Positions 7,757-13,635 of a DNA stretch of 16,108 nucleotides are shown here, in pieces. This DNA comes from Armatimonadota bacterium (GTDB taxonomy: Bacteria > Armatimonadota > DTGP01 > JAHWJO01): NCBI GenBank assembly GCA_019348365.1, contig JAHWJO010000035.1, positions 1-16,108 of the forward strand. Direction: 5' to 3'. The position numbers and the translations under genes are program-made. The notes under the pieces are model-generated. The model made no database searches, was not told where the DNA came from, and was given only the letters and a program-made list of their open reading frames with translations. Within the stretch, counting starts at the first letter, position 1; each line of letters begins with the position of its first letter.

Positions 7757-8340
7757 CGGTCTCCCTCCTGCATCTCCGGCAGCAATCGCCGCAGTCGTTC
7801 TCTCGCGCGTCGCAACTGGCCCCGCACCGTTGATTCTTGAATGCCCAATTCCTCCGCGATCTCCCGGCAGGACGCCTCGCCGTAGTAGTAAAGCGTGGCG
7901 ATGAGTCGCTGCTGCTCCGGGAGGCGGGAGAGCGCATGTCGCAGCCGGCCTGCGTCCTCATGCCGCTCGGCCATCCCCTCCGGTCCAGCAGCCGGGTCGC
8001 GGGAGACGGCATCGGCAGGAATCTCCTCCATCGCCACGGTGTTTCGCCGGAAAAGACTCCGCCCGGCGGAGTACCCTCGATGCACCGTCACGGAGTGGAG
8101 CCAGGTTGTGAAAGCGGAGTCTCCCCGGAAGCAGGGCAGGTTGCGCCATGCCGCGATCATGACCTCCTGAGCGGCGTCCTCGGCGTCCTCCGGTCGGCCC
8201 AGGAGCCGACTCAGGATTCGATAGACGCGGGGATAGTGCCGCGTCACCAGTTTATCGAACGCTCGCCGGTCGCCGGAGCGGGCGGCCTGAATGAGCATCC
8301 GATCCGTTTCATCGGCGTCGGGTTTGAGAGCGGGGTCCAT
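7753..8340 (-). CDS. ECF-subfamily RNA polymerase sigma factor
   Basis: A 195-residue sigma-70 family protein with only regions 2 and 4. Region 2 spans about 24-92, with RPEDAEDAAQEVMIAAWRN matching the core-binding and -10 recognition helices. Region 4 spans about 131-186, with LPEQQRLIATLYYYGEASCR followed by the helix-turn-helix IAEELGIQESTVRGQLRRAR that reads the -35 element. The ATG at 8340 has GGAGGAA upstream. The stop codon overlaps the anti-sigma start by four bases, so the two are translationally coupled. Autoregulation is usual for such pairs, but I could not identify a convincing ECF-type promoter upstream. Targets are not evident. Confidence 0.95.
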   Translation of the reverse strand: MDPALKPDADETDRMLIQAARSGDRRAFDKLVTRHYPRVYRILSRLLGRPEDAEDAAQEVMIAAWRNLPCFRGDSAFTTWLHSVTVHRGYSAGRSLFRRNTVAMEEIPADAVSRDPAAGPEGMAERHEDAGRLRHALSRLPEQQRLIATLYYYGEASCREIAEELGIQESTVRGQLRRARERLRRLLPEMQEGDR

Positions 8341-8390
8341 TCATCGCTTCCTCCATCTGTCTGTCGCTGCGGGGAACGGAAACGTGTACC

Positions 8391-8428
8391 GAAATTGGGG
8401 AGCCAGGGAGTTAGGAAATTGGGGAGTT
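8391..8428 (-). repeat. Octamer-repeat array, left (inverted) arm
   Basis: Read on the minus strand this is a chain of degenerate octamers: AACTCCCC, AATTTCCT, AACTCCCT, GGCTCCCC and AATTTC. GAAATTGGGGAG occurs twice at exactly 24-bp spacing (8391-8402 and 8415-8426). Bases 8410-8428 are a perfect 19-bp inverted copy of 8496-8514. Confidence 0.75.
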
Positions 8429-8495
8429 CCGTATTCTACATCTCATGTTTCAGTCGGAATGGAGTCTATCCCCTTCTGACACCTGAGGCATCAGT

Positions 8496-8530
8496 AACTC
8501 CCCAATTTCCTAACTTCCCAACTTCCCAAC
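8496..8530 (+). repeat. Octamer-repeat array, right arm
   Basis: Read on the plus strand: AACTCCCC, AATTTCCT, AACTTCCC, AACTTCCC, AAC. It is the inverted partner of the array at 8391-8428 (19 bp perfect, about 32 bp with mismatches), with 67 bp between the perfect arms. It ends seven bases before the -35 hexamer of the downstream promoter. Confidence 0.75.
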
Positions 8531-8537
8531 ACGATGG

Positions 8538-8566
8538 TTGCAGCGCACGCCCGCTCGCGTTATACT
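8538..8566 (+). promoter_or_regulatory. Sigma-70 promoter of the S26/HprK/PqqD cassette
   Basis: TTGCAG (8538-8543) and TATACT (8561-8566) are separated by exactly 17 bp, each close to consensus. The transcription start is predicted near 8573, giving a leader of about 50 bases to the ATG at 8625. The upstream edge abuts the octamer-repeat array. Confidence 0.7.
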
Positions 8567-8624
8567 CGCTTTGCAGGGAACGGCTCGCATTCTCCCTGTC
8601 CCGATTTTGACCTCTCCCCGCCGT

Positions 8625-9665
8625 ATGATTGAGCAAGACGTTTCCGCGCGACTGAACCCCGCCCTCATCGAGCTTCAGCGCGAAGTGTTGAATTCCGGCC
8701 ACCCGCTGAAAGTCCGGCTGTACGGGATGTCCATGTACCCGTTCATCCGTCCCGGCGACGTGACGGTGATCCGCGCGGTGAACTGGACCGACCTCCGGCG
8801 CGGCGATGTCGTCTTCTACGAGCGGGAGAGCCGACTCGTGGCGCACCGCGTCCTCATCCCCCCGTTCGACGCCGATTCCCCCCTCATCGCGAAGGGCGAT
8901 ACGCTGGAGAACTACGACCCCCCCGTGCGGCCCGACCAGCTCATGGGCCGGGTGGAGGCGCTGGAGCGGGGGAAACGGATCGTTTCGCTCGTAGACCGAC
9001 GGGGCCGATGGGTCCAGATCGTCGCGGCGGAGATTTCCGGCCCGTATTCCACGCTCTTCTGGAAGGTTGCCGCGTGGCGGCGTCGAACTCTCCGGATGCT
9101 GCTGAACGCGCCCGCGTACCGCCGTCGCCGCCGAACGTCCTCGCTGGAAGGGAAGGCGCGGCTCTACGCCCCGCACGACATCGACCACCTCGCGAACTGC
9201 CTGTGGGACCTCCAGCCGCAGTTCAACTTCGCCCAGATGCGGGACTGGACGGCGCGGCAGATTGACCGCCTGAATGACGGGGGCGTCTCTCTCTGGGTGA
9301 TGGAGGAGGGGCGGCGGCTCGTGGGAGTCGCCCTGCTGCACCCCCCCGACGGGGAGGGCCAGGCCGCCCTGACCGACCTGTACATCCACCCGTTGACACG
9401 GGGGTACGGTTTCGGTGAACAATTGCTGGATGCCGTGGAAGTCCACGCCGCCGCTCAAGGCGCATCCGCGCTGGCGGTCTCCCTGCCCTCCGGGGCAAAA
9501 GCCGCGCGGAACCTGCTCCGCAAGCGGGGCTGGTCGCCGTCCGGCTCTTTCGCGGCGACCCCGGCGGACACGTTCCTCCGGCAGAGCGGCGAGTCCCGTA
9601 CCGTCTGGACCCGCGATCTGGAGCCGCTGCGGCGGAGCGAGACGGCGGAACTCGCTGCCAAATAA
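8625..9665 (+). CDS. SipW/ER-type S26 signal-peptidase-like domain fused to a GNAT acetyltransferase
   Basis: A 346-residue two-domain protein. Residues 28-125 are an S24/S26-type peptidase domain. The catalytic serine is Ser36 in YGMSMYPFIRPGD. RGDVVFYE (59-66) follows, then AHRV with His74 in place of the lysine of standard bacterial signal peptidase I, as in SipW and the ER/archaeal enzymes. AKGDTLENYD (89-98) holds the conserved Gly-Asp. After a basic linker (150-175), residues 178-332 look like a GNAT fold, with acetyl-CoA motif Arg-Gly-Tyr-Gly-Phe-Gly at 259-264 in LYIHPLTRGYGFGEQLL. There is no clear N-terminal membrane anchor. The ATG at 8625 lacks a Shine-Dalgarno; a TTG at 8538 would overlap the promoter. 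It heads a same-strand cassette with the HprK-like and PqqD genes. Confidence 0.82.
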   Translation: MIEQDVSARLNPALIELQREVLNSGHPLKVRLYGMSMYPFIRPGDVTVIRAVNWTDLRRGDVVFYERESRLVAHRVLIPPFDADSPLIAKGDTLENYDPPVRPDQLMGRVEALERGKRIVSLVDRRGRWVQIVAAEISGPYSTLFWKVAAWRRRTLRMLLNAPAYRRRRRTSSLEGKARLYAPHDIDHLANCLWDLQPQFNFAQMRDWTARQIDRLNDGGVSLWVMEEGRRLVGVALLHPPDGEGQAALTDLYIHPLTRGYGFGEQLLDAVEVHAAAQGASALAVSLPSGAKAARNLLRKRGWSPSGSFAATPADTFLRQSGESRTVWTRDLEPLRRSETAELAAK

Positions 9666-9744
9666 CGCGCGCAAATACATACAAGAAGCCCGAAGCCCGC
9701 CCCCCTGAACGGGGATGAAGGCTTTTAGAATTCAACGGAGGAGA

Positions 9745-10584
9745 ATGATCGCACTCACGAGTCCCCCAGAAGCCACGCAGGGAAGGGTCCCGCTGGAGAT
9801 CGGCGGCGTACGCACGATCATCCGGTGCGAAGAGGAATCGTATCTCGACCTCGTTCGGGACCGCTACGAAGGGTTCCGCATCCCGTCGGGGGACGGCGAG
9901 CATCCCCTCTCCTATACGCTCCATGTCACCGTGCAGGAGGATCTCCTTCCCGGCAGCGAAGTCACTCCCACCGTCGAGCGGACCCCGGACGGCTTCCGGC
10001 TCCACCGCCGCGATTTCATGATGGACCTCGACCTGGAGCGACGGACCCTGACAGGGAGCGTTGCGCGCAGCATGTACTCCTTCGATTCAATGCTGCGAGT
10101 CTTCTTCACCCTCATCCTGCTCGACATGGACGGGGTGCTGGTGCATGGCTCCTCGATTGTGGAAGGGGGCAGAGCGTTCCTCTTCTACGGGGTCTCCGGC
10201 TCCGGGAAGACGACGACGACGATCCTCTCCGAGCCTCGCACCATCCTCTCCGATGAGCTGACGCTGGTCCGGAAAGTGGGGGAGGAGTACCGCGCGTTCG
10301 GCACCCCCTTCTGGGGCGAGCTGCAGAAGAACGGCGAGAATATCAACGCGCCGCTCCACCGCATTCTATGGCTGCGGAAGGACCCGGAGGTCTACCTGGA
10401 GGAGCAGACACCCCGGCAGGCCCTCCAGCGCCTGCTGCCCTGCATCCTCTTCTTCGCGCAGGAGCCGGACCTCGTGAATCGCGTGGTGGACCGCGTGGTG
10501 GATCTCGTGGAGCATGTGCCCACGGCAGCCCTGCACTTCCGCAAGGACGACAGTTTCTGGACTCTTTTAACCGAAAATCAGTAA
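9745..10584 (+). CDS. HPr kinase/phosphorylase-like P-loop protein (HprK-type fold)
   Basis: A 279-residue protein of the HprK-related family found beside PqqD proteins; relatives in lasso-peptide clusters phosphorylate the precursor peptide. LVHGSSIVEGGRAFLFYGVS (132-151) leads into the Walker A motif GVSGSGKT (149-156), with Lys155. SDELTLV (169-175) occupies the position of the HprK acidic motif. EEQTPRQALQRLLP (219-232) fits the C-terminal region. The N-terminal 110 residues are a beta-rich domain of no known role. The start is uncertain: ATG 9745 has GGAGGAG almost touching it (short spacing), and ATG 9715 has no better site. It does not look like a classical HprK, since the N-terminal domain differs and no HPr gene is present. 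The substrate is unknown. Confidence 0.8.
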   Translation: MIALTSPPEATQGRVPLEIGGVRTIIRCEEESYLDLVRDRYEGFRIPSGDGEHPLSYTLHVTVQEDLLPGSEVTPTVERTPDGFRLHRRDFMMDLDLERRTLTGSVARSMYSFDSMLRVFFTLILLDMDGVLVHGSSIVEGGRAFLFYGVSGSGKTTTTILSEPRTILSDELTLVRKVGEEYRAFGTPFWGELQKNGENINAPLHRILWLRKDPEVYLEEQTPRQALQRLLPCILFFAQEPDLVNRVVDRVVDLVEHVPTAALHFRKDDSFWTLLTENQ

Positions 10585-10686
10585 CCGTTCAGCCCGGCGC
10601 GGTTTGAACCGTCGGCCCCGCATGCCTGAACGATTACAAGAACCCTACCCTCAACCCGCTGAACCTTGAACTCAGGAGGAACTCTT

Positions 10687-11004
10687 ATGATGACCGATGA
10701 CGTGCTCGATAAGCTGCTCGTTCGCCACCCTCACGCCGCGTGGCGGCCCGTTGCGGGGGAGACGGTGATCGTCACTCCCATCGACAGCTACATGCACACC
10801 CTCAACGACCCGGCGGGCTACATCTGGCAGAAGTCGGACGGCGATTACACCGTGCGGCAGGTGGTGGACGGCATGTGCAAGGAATTCGACGTGGACCCGG
10901 AGACCGCCAAGCAGGATTGCCTGGCGTTCATCCAGGAGTTGATGGACAAGGACATGGTCACCCTCCACGATCAGGAGGAGTCGGAGGAGCTGCCCCGGTT
11001 CTGA
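10687..11004 (+). CDS. PqqD-family peptide-binding chaperone (RRE-type)
   Basis: A 105-residue winged-helix protein. HTLNDPAGYIWQKSDGDYTV (37-56) and FDVDPETAKQDCLAFIQELM (67-86) follow the PqqD pattern (LN-x2-A-x2-IW, a G-x-x-T-V turn, then a helix ending before a hydrophobic strand). PqqD proteins bind the leader of a ribosomally made peptide and present it to a modifying enzyme. AGGAGGA seven bases before the ATG at 10687 is the best ribosome-binding site in the cassette; ATG 10690 is an alternative. The acidic tail EESEEL is outside the usual domain. The 102-bp gap from the kinase gene is long for an operon and contains only a 15-codon ORF without a ribosome-binding site. No precursor gene or radical SAM enzyme is adjacent. 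Confidence 0.88.
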   Translation: MMTDDVLDKLLVRHPHAAWRPVAGETVIVTPIDSYMHTLNDPAGYIWQKSDGDYTVRQVVDGMCKEFDVDPETAKQDCLAFIQELMDKDMVTLHDQEESEELPRF

Positions 11005-11018
11005 GGGGCCGTCTGTGG

Positions 11019-11081
11019 GTCTGTGAGTTCCCCTCACCCCCGCGCTTCGCGCTGGCCCTCTCCCTCAGGGGAGAGGGAGTC
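11019..11081 (+). repeat. Interspersed hairpin repeat, copy 1
   Basis: This is one of two nearly identical inverted copies (partner 11225-11288). It contains the small dyad GCGCTTCGCGC and the 9-bp perfect stem CCCTCTCCC / GGGAGAGGG (11056-11064 and 11069-11077) around TCAG. It starts 15 bp after the PqqD stop and may also act as a transcript end. The CCCTCTCCC hairpin type recurs in many bacterial genomes. Confidence 0.85.
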
Positions 11082-11224
11082 TGGTGAGAGAGGCTTCGGC
11101 TTCGGATACAGCGTACTCGTACCGGAATCATAACCGTCAAACGTACGGATCGGAAGGCGTTCAGATACTGAACCCTTGTTCTTCCCAGAAAGCGTAAGGC
11201 CTAAGCCGGAACATCGTACGTTCC
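11082..11224. other. Gene-free spacer between the two hairpin repeats
   Basis: Together with its flanking repeats this is the only stretch over 300 bases without a gene (11005-11311). No ORF with a plausible ribosome-binding site, tRNA or promoter is visible. It has short dyads: ACGTACG occurs near 11138 and, as an inverted partner, near 11216. The composition is less GC-rich than the flanks. Confidence 0.5.
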
Positions 11225-11288
11225 GATTCCCTCTCCCCTTGAGGGAGAGGGCCAGCGCGAAGCGCGGGGGTGAGGGCGACTCACAGAC
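11225..11288 (-). repeat. Interspersed hairpin repeat, copy 2 (inverted)
   Basis: Reverse complement of copy 1 with one single-base insertion and a few substitutions over about 63 bp. The stem is CCCTCTCCC (11229-11237) and GGGAGAGGG (11243-11251) around CTTGA. It lies 23 bp from the VanZ stop codon and could serve as that gene's transcript end. Confidence 0.85.
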
Positions 11289-11311
11289 TCCCCGACCCAC
11301 GACTCAGAGAC

Positions 11312-11932
11312 TCAAGATCCCCCGGCCCGGCGCGCCTTGCCTCCGGACCTCCGGGAGAAAAAGGAGGCGAGGGCGAAATAGAGCGAGATGCCGAACGTCC
11401 CGCCCGCCAGGTCGATCACCGAATCTTTGGGATTGGGAGTCCGGCTGGGGACGAAGCTCTGATGGAACTCGTCCAGCCCGGCCAGGAGGATCACCGCTCC
11501 CCAGGTGTAGAATCCGGCCTTCCGGAGGGGCGCCCCGCTGCCATGGAACGCCCGCAGCAGCAGCACTCCGAAGATGGCGTACTCCGTAAAATGCGCGGTC
11601 TTCCGCAGGGCGAACTGGATCCATTCCTGCTGCGCCGGAGCCAGGTCGAACACGCCGGGCCAGAAGAACCCCAGCACGCGGAAAAGGGTTCCCTGCGTGG
11701 AGCGGACCGATCCCAGCTCCGTCGAGAGGAGGAGCAGAAAGACCGTCCAGAGGACCGGGTACAGCCACAGCAGGAAGAGGTTTTCCTTCCGCTTCTGTTC
11801 CTCCTGCTCTTCTGAAATCGCGTTCTCGATAGCCGGCCCCTTTCCGTGGCGGACAGCGGATGGCGAGGGAAAACCCTGCCGGAAGCCGAATCCAGCCTCT
11901 ACAACAGGCTGCCGACCCGTTGGCTTCCCCAC
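11312..11932 (-). CDS. VanZ-family membrane protein
   Basis: A 206-residue membrane protein from the GTG at 11932. The family domain starts near residue 50. Hydrophobic segments lie at about 52-70, 116-128, 141-153 and 172-192. The two VanZ signatures are present: RKTAHFTEYAIFGVLL (110-125) and LDEFHQSFVPSRTPNPKD (153-170), ending in SVIDLAGG. VanZ proteins were named for low-level teicoplanin resistance, but most homologues sit in envelope or exopolysaccharide loci and their activity is unclear. No ATG is available between the permease start and the domain. The GTG with AAGGA close upstream is the best option, leaving a 48-residue hydrophilic N terminus that may be artefactual. The gene is divergent from the ABC permease. 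Confidence 0.8.
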   Translation of the reverse strand: MGKPTGRQPVVEAGFGFRQGFPSPSAVRHGKGPAIENAISEEQEEQKRKENLFLLWLYPVLWTVFLLLLSTELGSVRSTQGTLFRVLGFFWPGVFDLAPAQQEWIQFALRKTAHFTEYAIFGVLLLRAFHGSGAPLRKAGFYTWGAVILLAGLDEFHQSFVPSRTPNPKDSVIDLAGGTFGISLYFALASFFSRRSGGKARRAGGS

Positions 11933-12016
11933 TGATCCTTCGACCGCACGGCCCGCCTCTCTGATGGACTTCCCTCTGTAGATCCCGGCTCCAACGAATG
12001 CACGGGATTCTGCCGG

Positions 12017-12853
12017 ATGCCGACCATGCTCACCGATCTCCGAGAGCTGTACCGCTACCGCGATCTGCTGCGGGTCCTCGTCGAACGGGACCTGAAGGTG
12101 CGCTACAAACGGTCGGCGCTGGGGTTCCTCTGGTCGTTCATCAACCCGCTGATGCAGGCGCTGGTGCTGACCCTCGTCTTCAAATTCGTGCTCAAGATCC
12201 AGATTCCGAATTATTCGGCCTGGGTGCTCGCGGCCATCCTCCCCTGGACCTTCTTCCAGAACTCCGTGCTCGATGCGGCGCAATCCATCCTGAATCATTT
12301 TACCCTGCTGAAAAAAGTCTATTTCCCCCGCGAGATCGTCCCCCTCTCCACCGTCATCTCCAACCTGATCCACCTGGGGCTTTCTTTCTTCGTTTTTCTT
12401 ATCTACGCATGGATCATCCGGATTCACATCGGCCCGATGATCCTGCTGCTGCCGATCCTCGTCCTCTTCCACTTCCTTCTCAATGCGGGCATCGCCCTCG
12501 CCGTCTCCGCGATGAACGTCTATTATGAGGACGTGAAATTCATCGTGCAGGTGTTTGTGCAGCTTCTGTTTTACGTCTGCCCCATCATCTATCCCACCTC
12601 CCGGATCGTGGCGGAAGGCGGCGACCCGTTCAGCCCGATGTCCCTGCTGTTTCTCAAGCTCTACCTGCTCAACCCGATGGCCTCGCTCATCTTCGCCTAT
12701 CAGAAAATTCTGCTCAGCCGGGCCGCGCAGCTGGACCCCCGCCCCCTCGACTTCGGGCTGCTCTGCATCACCTTCCTGCAGTGCCTCCTCATCGCCGCAT
12801 GGGGGTACTGGTTCTTCAACAAGCGGAAATGGGAGTTTGCGGAGCGCCTATGA
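12017..12853 (+). CDS. ABC-2 type polysaccharide/polyol-phosphate exporter permease (Wzm/TagG-like)
   Basis: A 278-residue inner-membrane subunit with about six hydrophobic segments, near 34-58, 66-82, 111-134, 139-165, 176-192 and 247-267. The N-terminal RDLKVRYKRSALGFLWSFIN (24-43) is the family signature, preceded by an amphipathic interface helix. FPREIVPLS (103-111), NVYYEDVKF (167-175) and the C-terminal RKWEFAERL are also typical. The start could be ATG 12017 or ATG 12026; neither has a good ribosome-binding site. The stop overlaps the ATPase start as ATGA, so the two subunits are translationally coupled. It exports lipid-linked glycan or a teichoic-acid-like polymer in characterised relatives; the substrate here is not evident. 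Confidence 0.93.
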   Translation: MPTMLTDLRELYRYRDLLRVLVERDLKVRYKRSALGFLWSFINPLMQALVLTLVFKFVLKIQIPNYSAWVLAAILPWTFFQNSVLDAAQSILNHFTLLKKVYFPREIVPLSTVISNLIHLGLSFFVFLIYAWIIRIHIGPMILLLPILVLFHFLLNAGIALAVSAMNVYYEDVKFIVQVFVQLLFYVCPIIYPTSRIVAEGGDPFSPMSLLFLKLYLLNPMASLIFAYQKILLSRAAQLDPRPLDFGLLCITFLQCLLIAAWGYWFFNKRKWEFAERL

Positions 12854-13614
12854 CGAGCACAAGCGAAACGGCCATCGAAGTGACGGATCTCTGGAAGGCG
12901 TTCCCCCGCTACAAGCCGGGGATCGGGTCGCTGAAGGCGCTCTTCTCGTTCCGGTACGGCCAGAGACCGGACCGGGTCTGGGGGCTGCGGGATCTCTCGT
13001 TTACCGTGAGCCGGGGGGAGTCCGTCGCGGTCATCGGGCGAAACGGCTCGGGGAAGAGCACGCTGCTCGGAATCCTCGCGCGGGTGTACCTCCCCACGCG
13101 GGGGCGGGTATGTGTGAAGGGCCGCATCGCGCCGCTTCTGGAGCTGGGCGCGGGATTCCACCCCGAGCTGACGGGCCGGGAGAACATCGTCCTCAACGGC
13201 GCGATCCTCGGCCTCTCCCGCAAGGAGATCGACGCCCACATGGACGACATCATCCGGTTCAGCGAGCTGGAGGAGTTCATCGACACGCCGATCAAGACCT
13301 ACTCCGTGGGGATGCAGATGCGGCTCGGGTTCGCGGTGGCGGTGCAGACGAAGCCGGACGTGCTGCTCGTGGATGAGGTGCTCGCCGTGGGGGATGAGGC
13401 GTTCCAGCACAAGTGCTACCGGCAGATCGAGCGGTTCCAGAAGGAGGGACGGACCATCCTCTTCGTCTCGCACGACCTCGAATCGGTGCGGCGGGTGGCC
13501 CCCCGCACGATCTGGATTCACCGGGGCGTGGTGCAGGCCGACGGCCCGACGGAGGAAGTGGTCTCGGCGTACCACGAACAGTCCCTCCGCGATGAAGAGG
13601 AAGCGACAGAATAA
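12850..13614 (+). CDS. ABC exporter ATP-binding subunit (short Wzt/TagH-like)
   Basis: A 254-residue ATPase that powers the Wzm-like permease upstream. Walker A GRNGSGKST is at 63-71. The family-specific ELGAGFHPELTGRENI is at 98-113. The signature YSVGMQMRL (151-159) shows the Wzt pattern rather than LSGGQ. Walker B VLLVDEV is at 171-177, with GDEAF after it, and the switch histidine is His208 in FVSHD. The protein ends soon after the nucleotide-binding domain, so it lacks the carbohydrate-binding C-terminal domain of long Wzt proteins. The ATG at 12850 overlaps the permease stop, with GGAG about six bases upstream. Its stop codon lies 21 bp from the convergent glycosyltransferase gene. Confidence 0.94.
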   Translation: MTSTSETAIEVTDLWKAFPRYKPGIGSLKALFSFRYGQRPDRVWGLRDLSFTVSRGESVAVIGRNGSGKSTLLGILARVYLPTRGRVCVKGRIAPLLELGAGFHPELTGRENIVLNGAILGLSRKEIDAHMDDIIRFSELEEFIDTPIKTYSVGMQMRLGFAVAVQTKPDVLLVDEVLAVGDEAFQHKCYRQIERFQKEGRTILFVSHDLESVRRVAPRTIWIHRGVVQADGPTEEVVSAYHEQSLRDEEEATE

Positions 13615-13635
13615 GATACGCGTGTCGGAGCCGCT

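Noticed and set aside
8391..8460. ECF-type autoregulatory promoter (GGAAC on the minus strand) upstream of the sigma gene
   Set aside because: GGAAC is present, but no matching -10 element lies at 16-17 bp and the bases fall inside the octamer array.
8466..9680. 404-residue antisense ORF opposite the S26-GNAT gene
   Set aside because: The sense strand has two recognisable domains with catalytic motifs; the antisense product is Arg/Pro/Val-rich with none.
10622..10669. 15-codon ORF in the gap between the HprK-like and PqqD genes, considered as a precursor peptide
   Set aside because: It has no ribosome-binding site, is very short and proline-rich, and lacks a leader/core layout; conservation in relatives would be needed to revive it.
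11034..11300. 88-residue minus-strand ORF across the hairpin repeats
   Set aside because: Its peptide is simply the translation of the two repeat copies and the spacer, with the repeat read in both orientations; there is no ribosome-binding site or recognisable domain.
11933..12472. N-terminal extension of the VanZ frame
   Set aside because: It is antisense to the permease gene, highly charged, and unlike any VanZ protein; only the part from 11932 down is kept.
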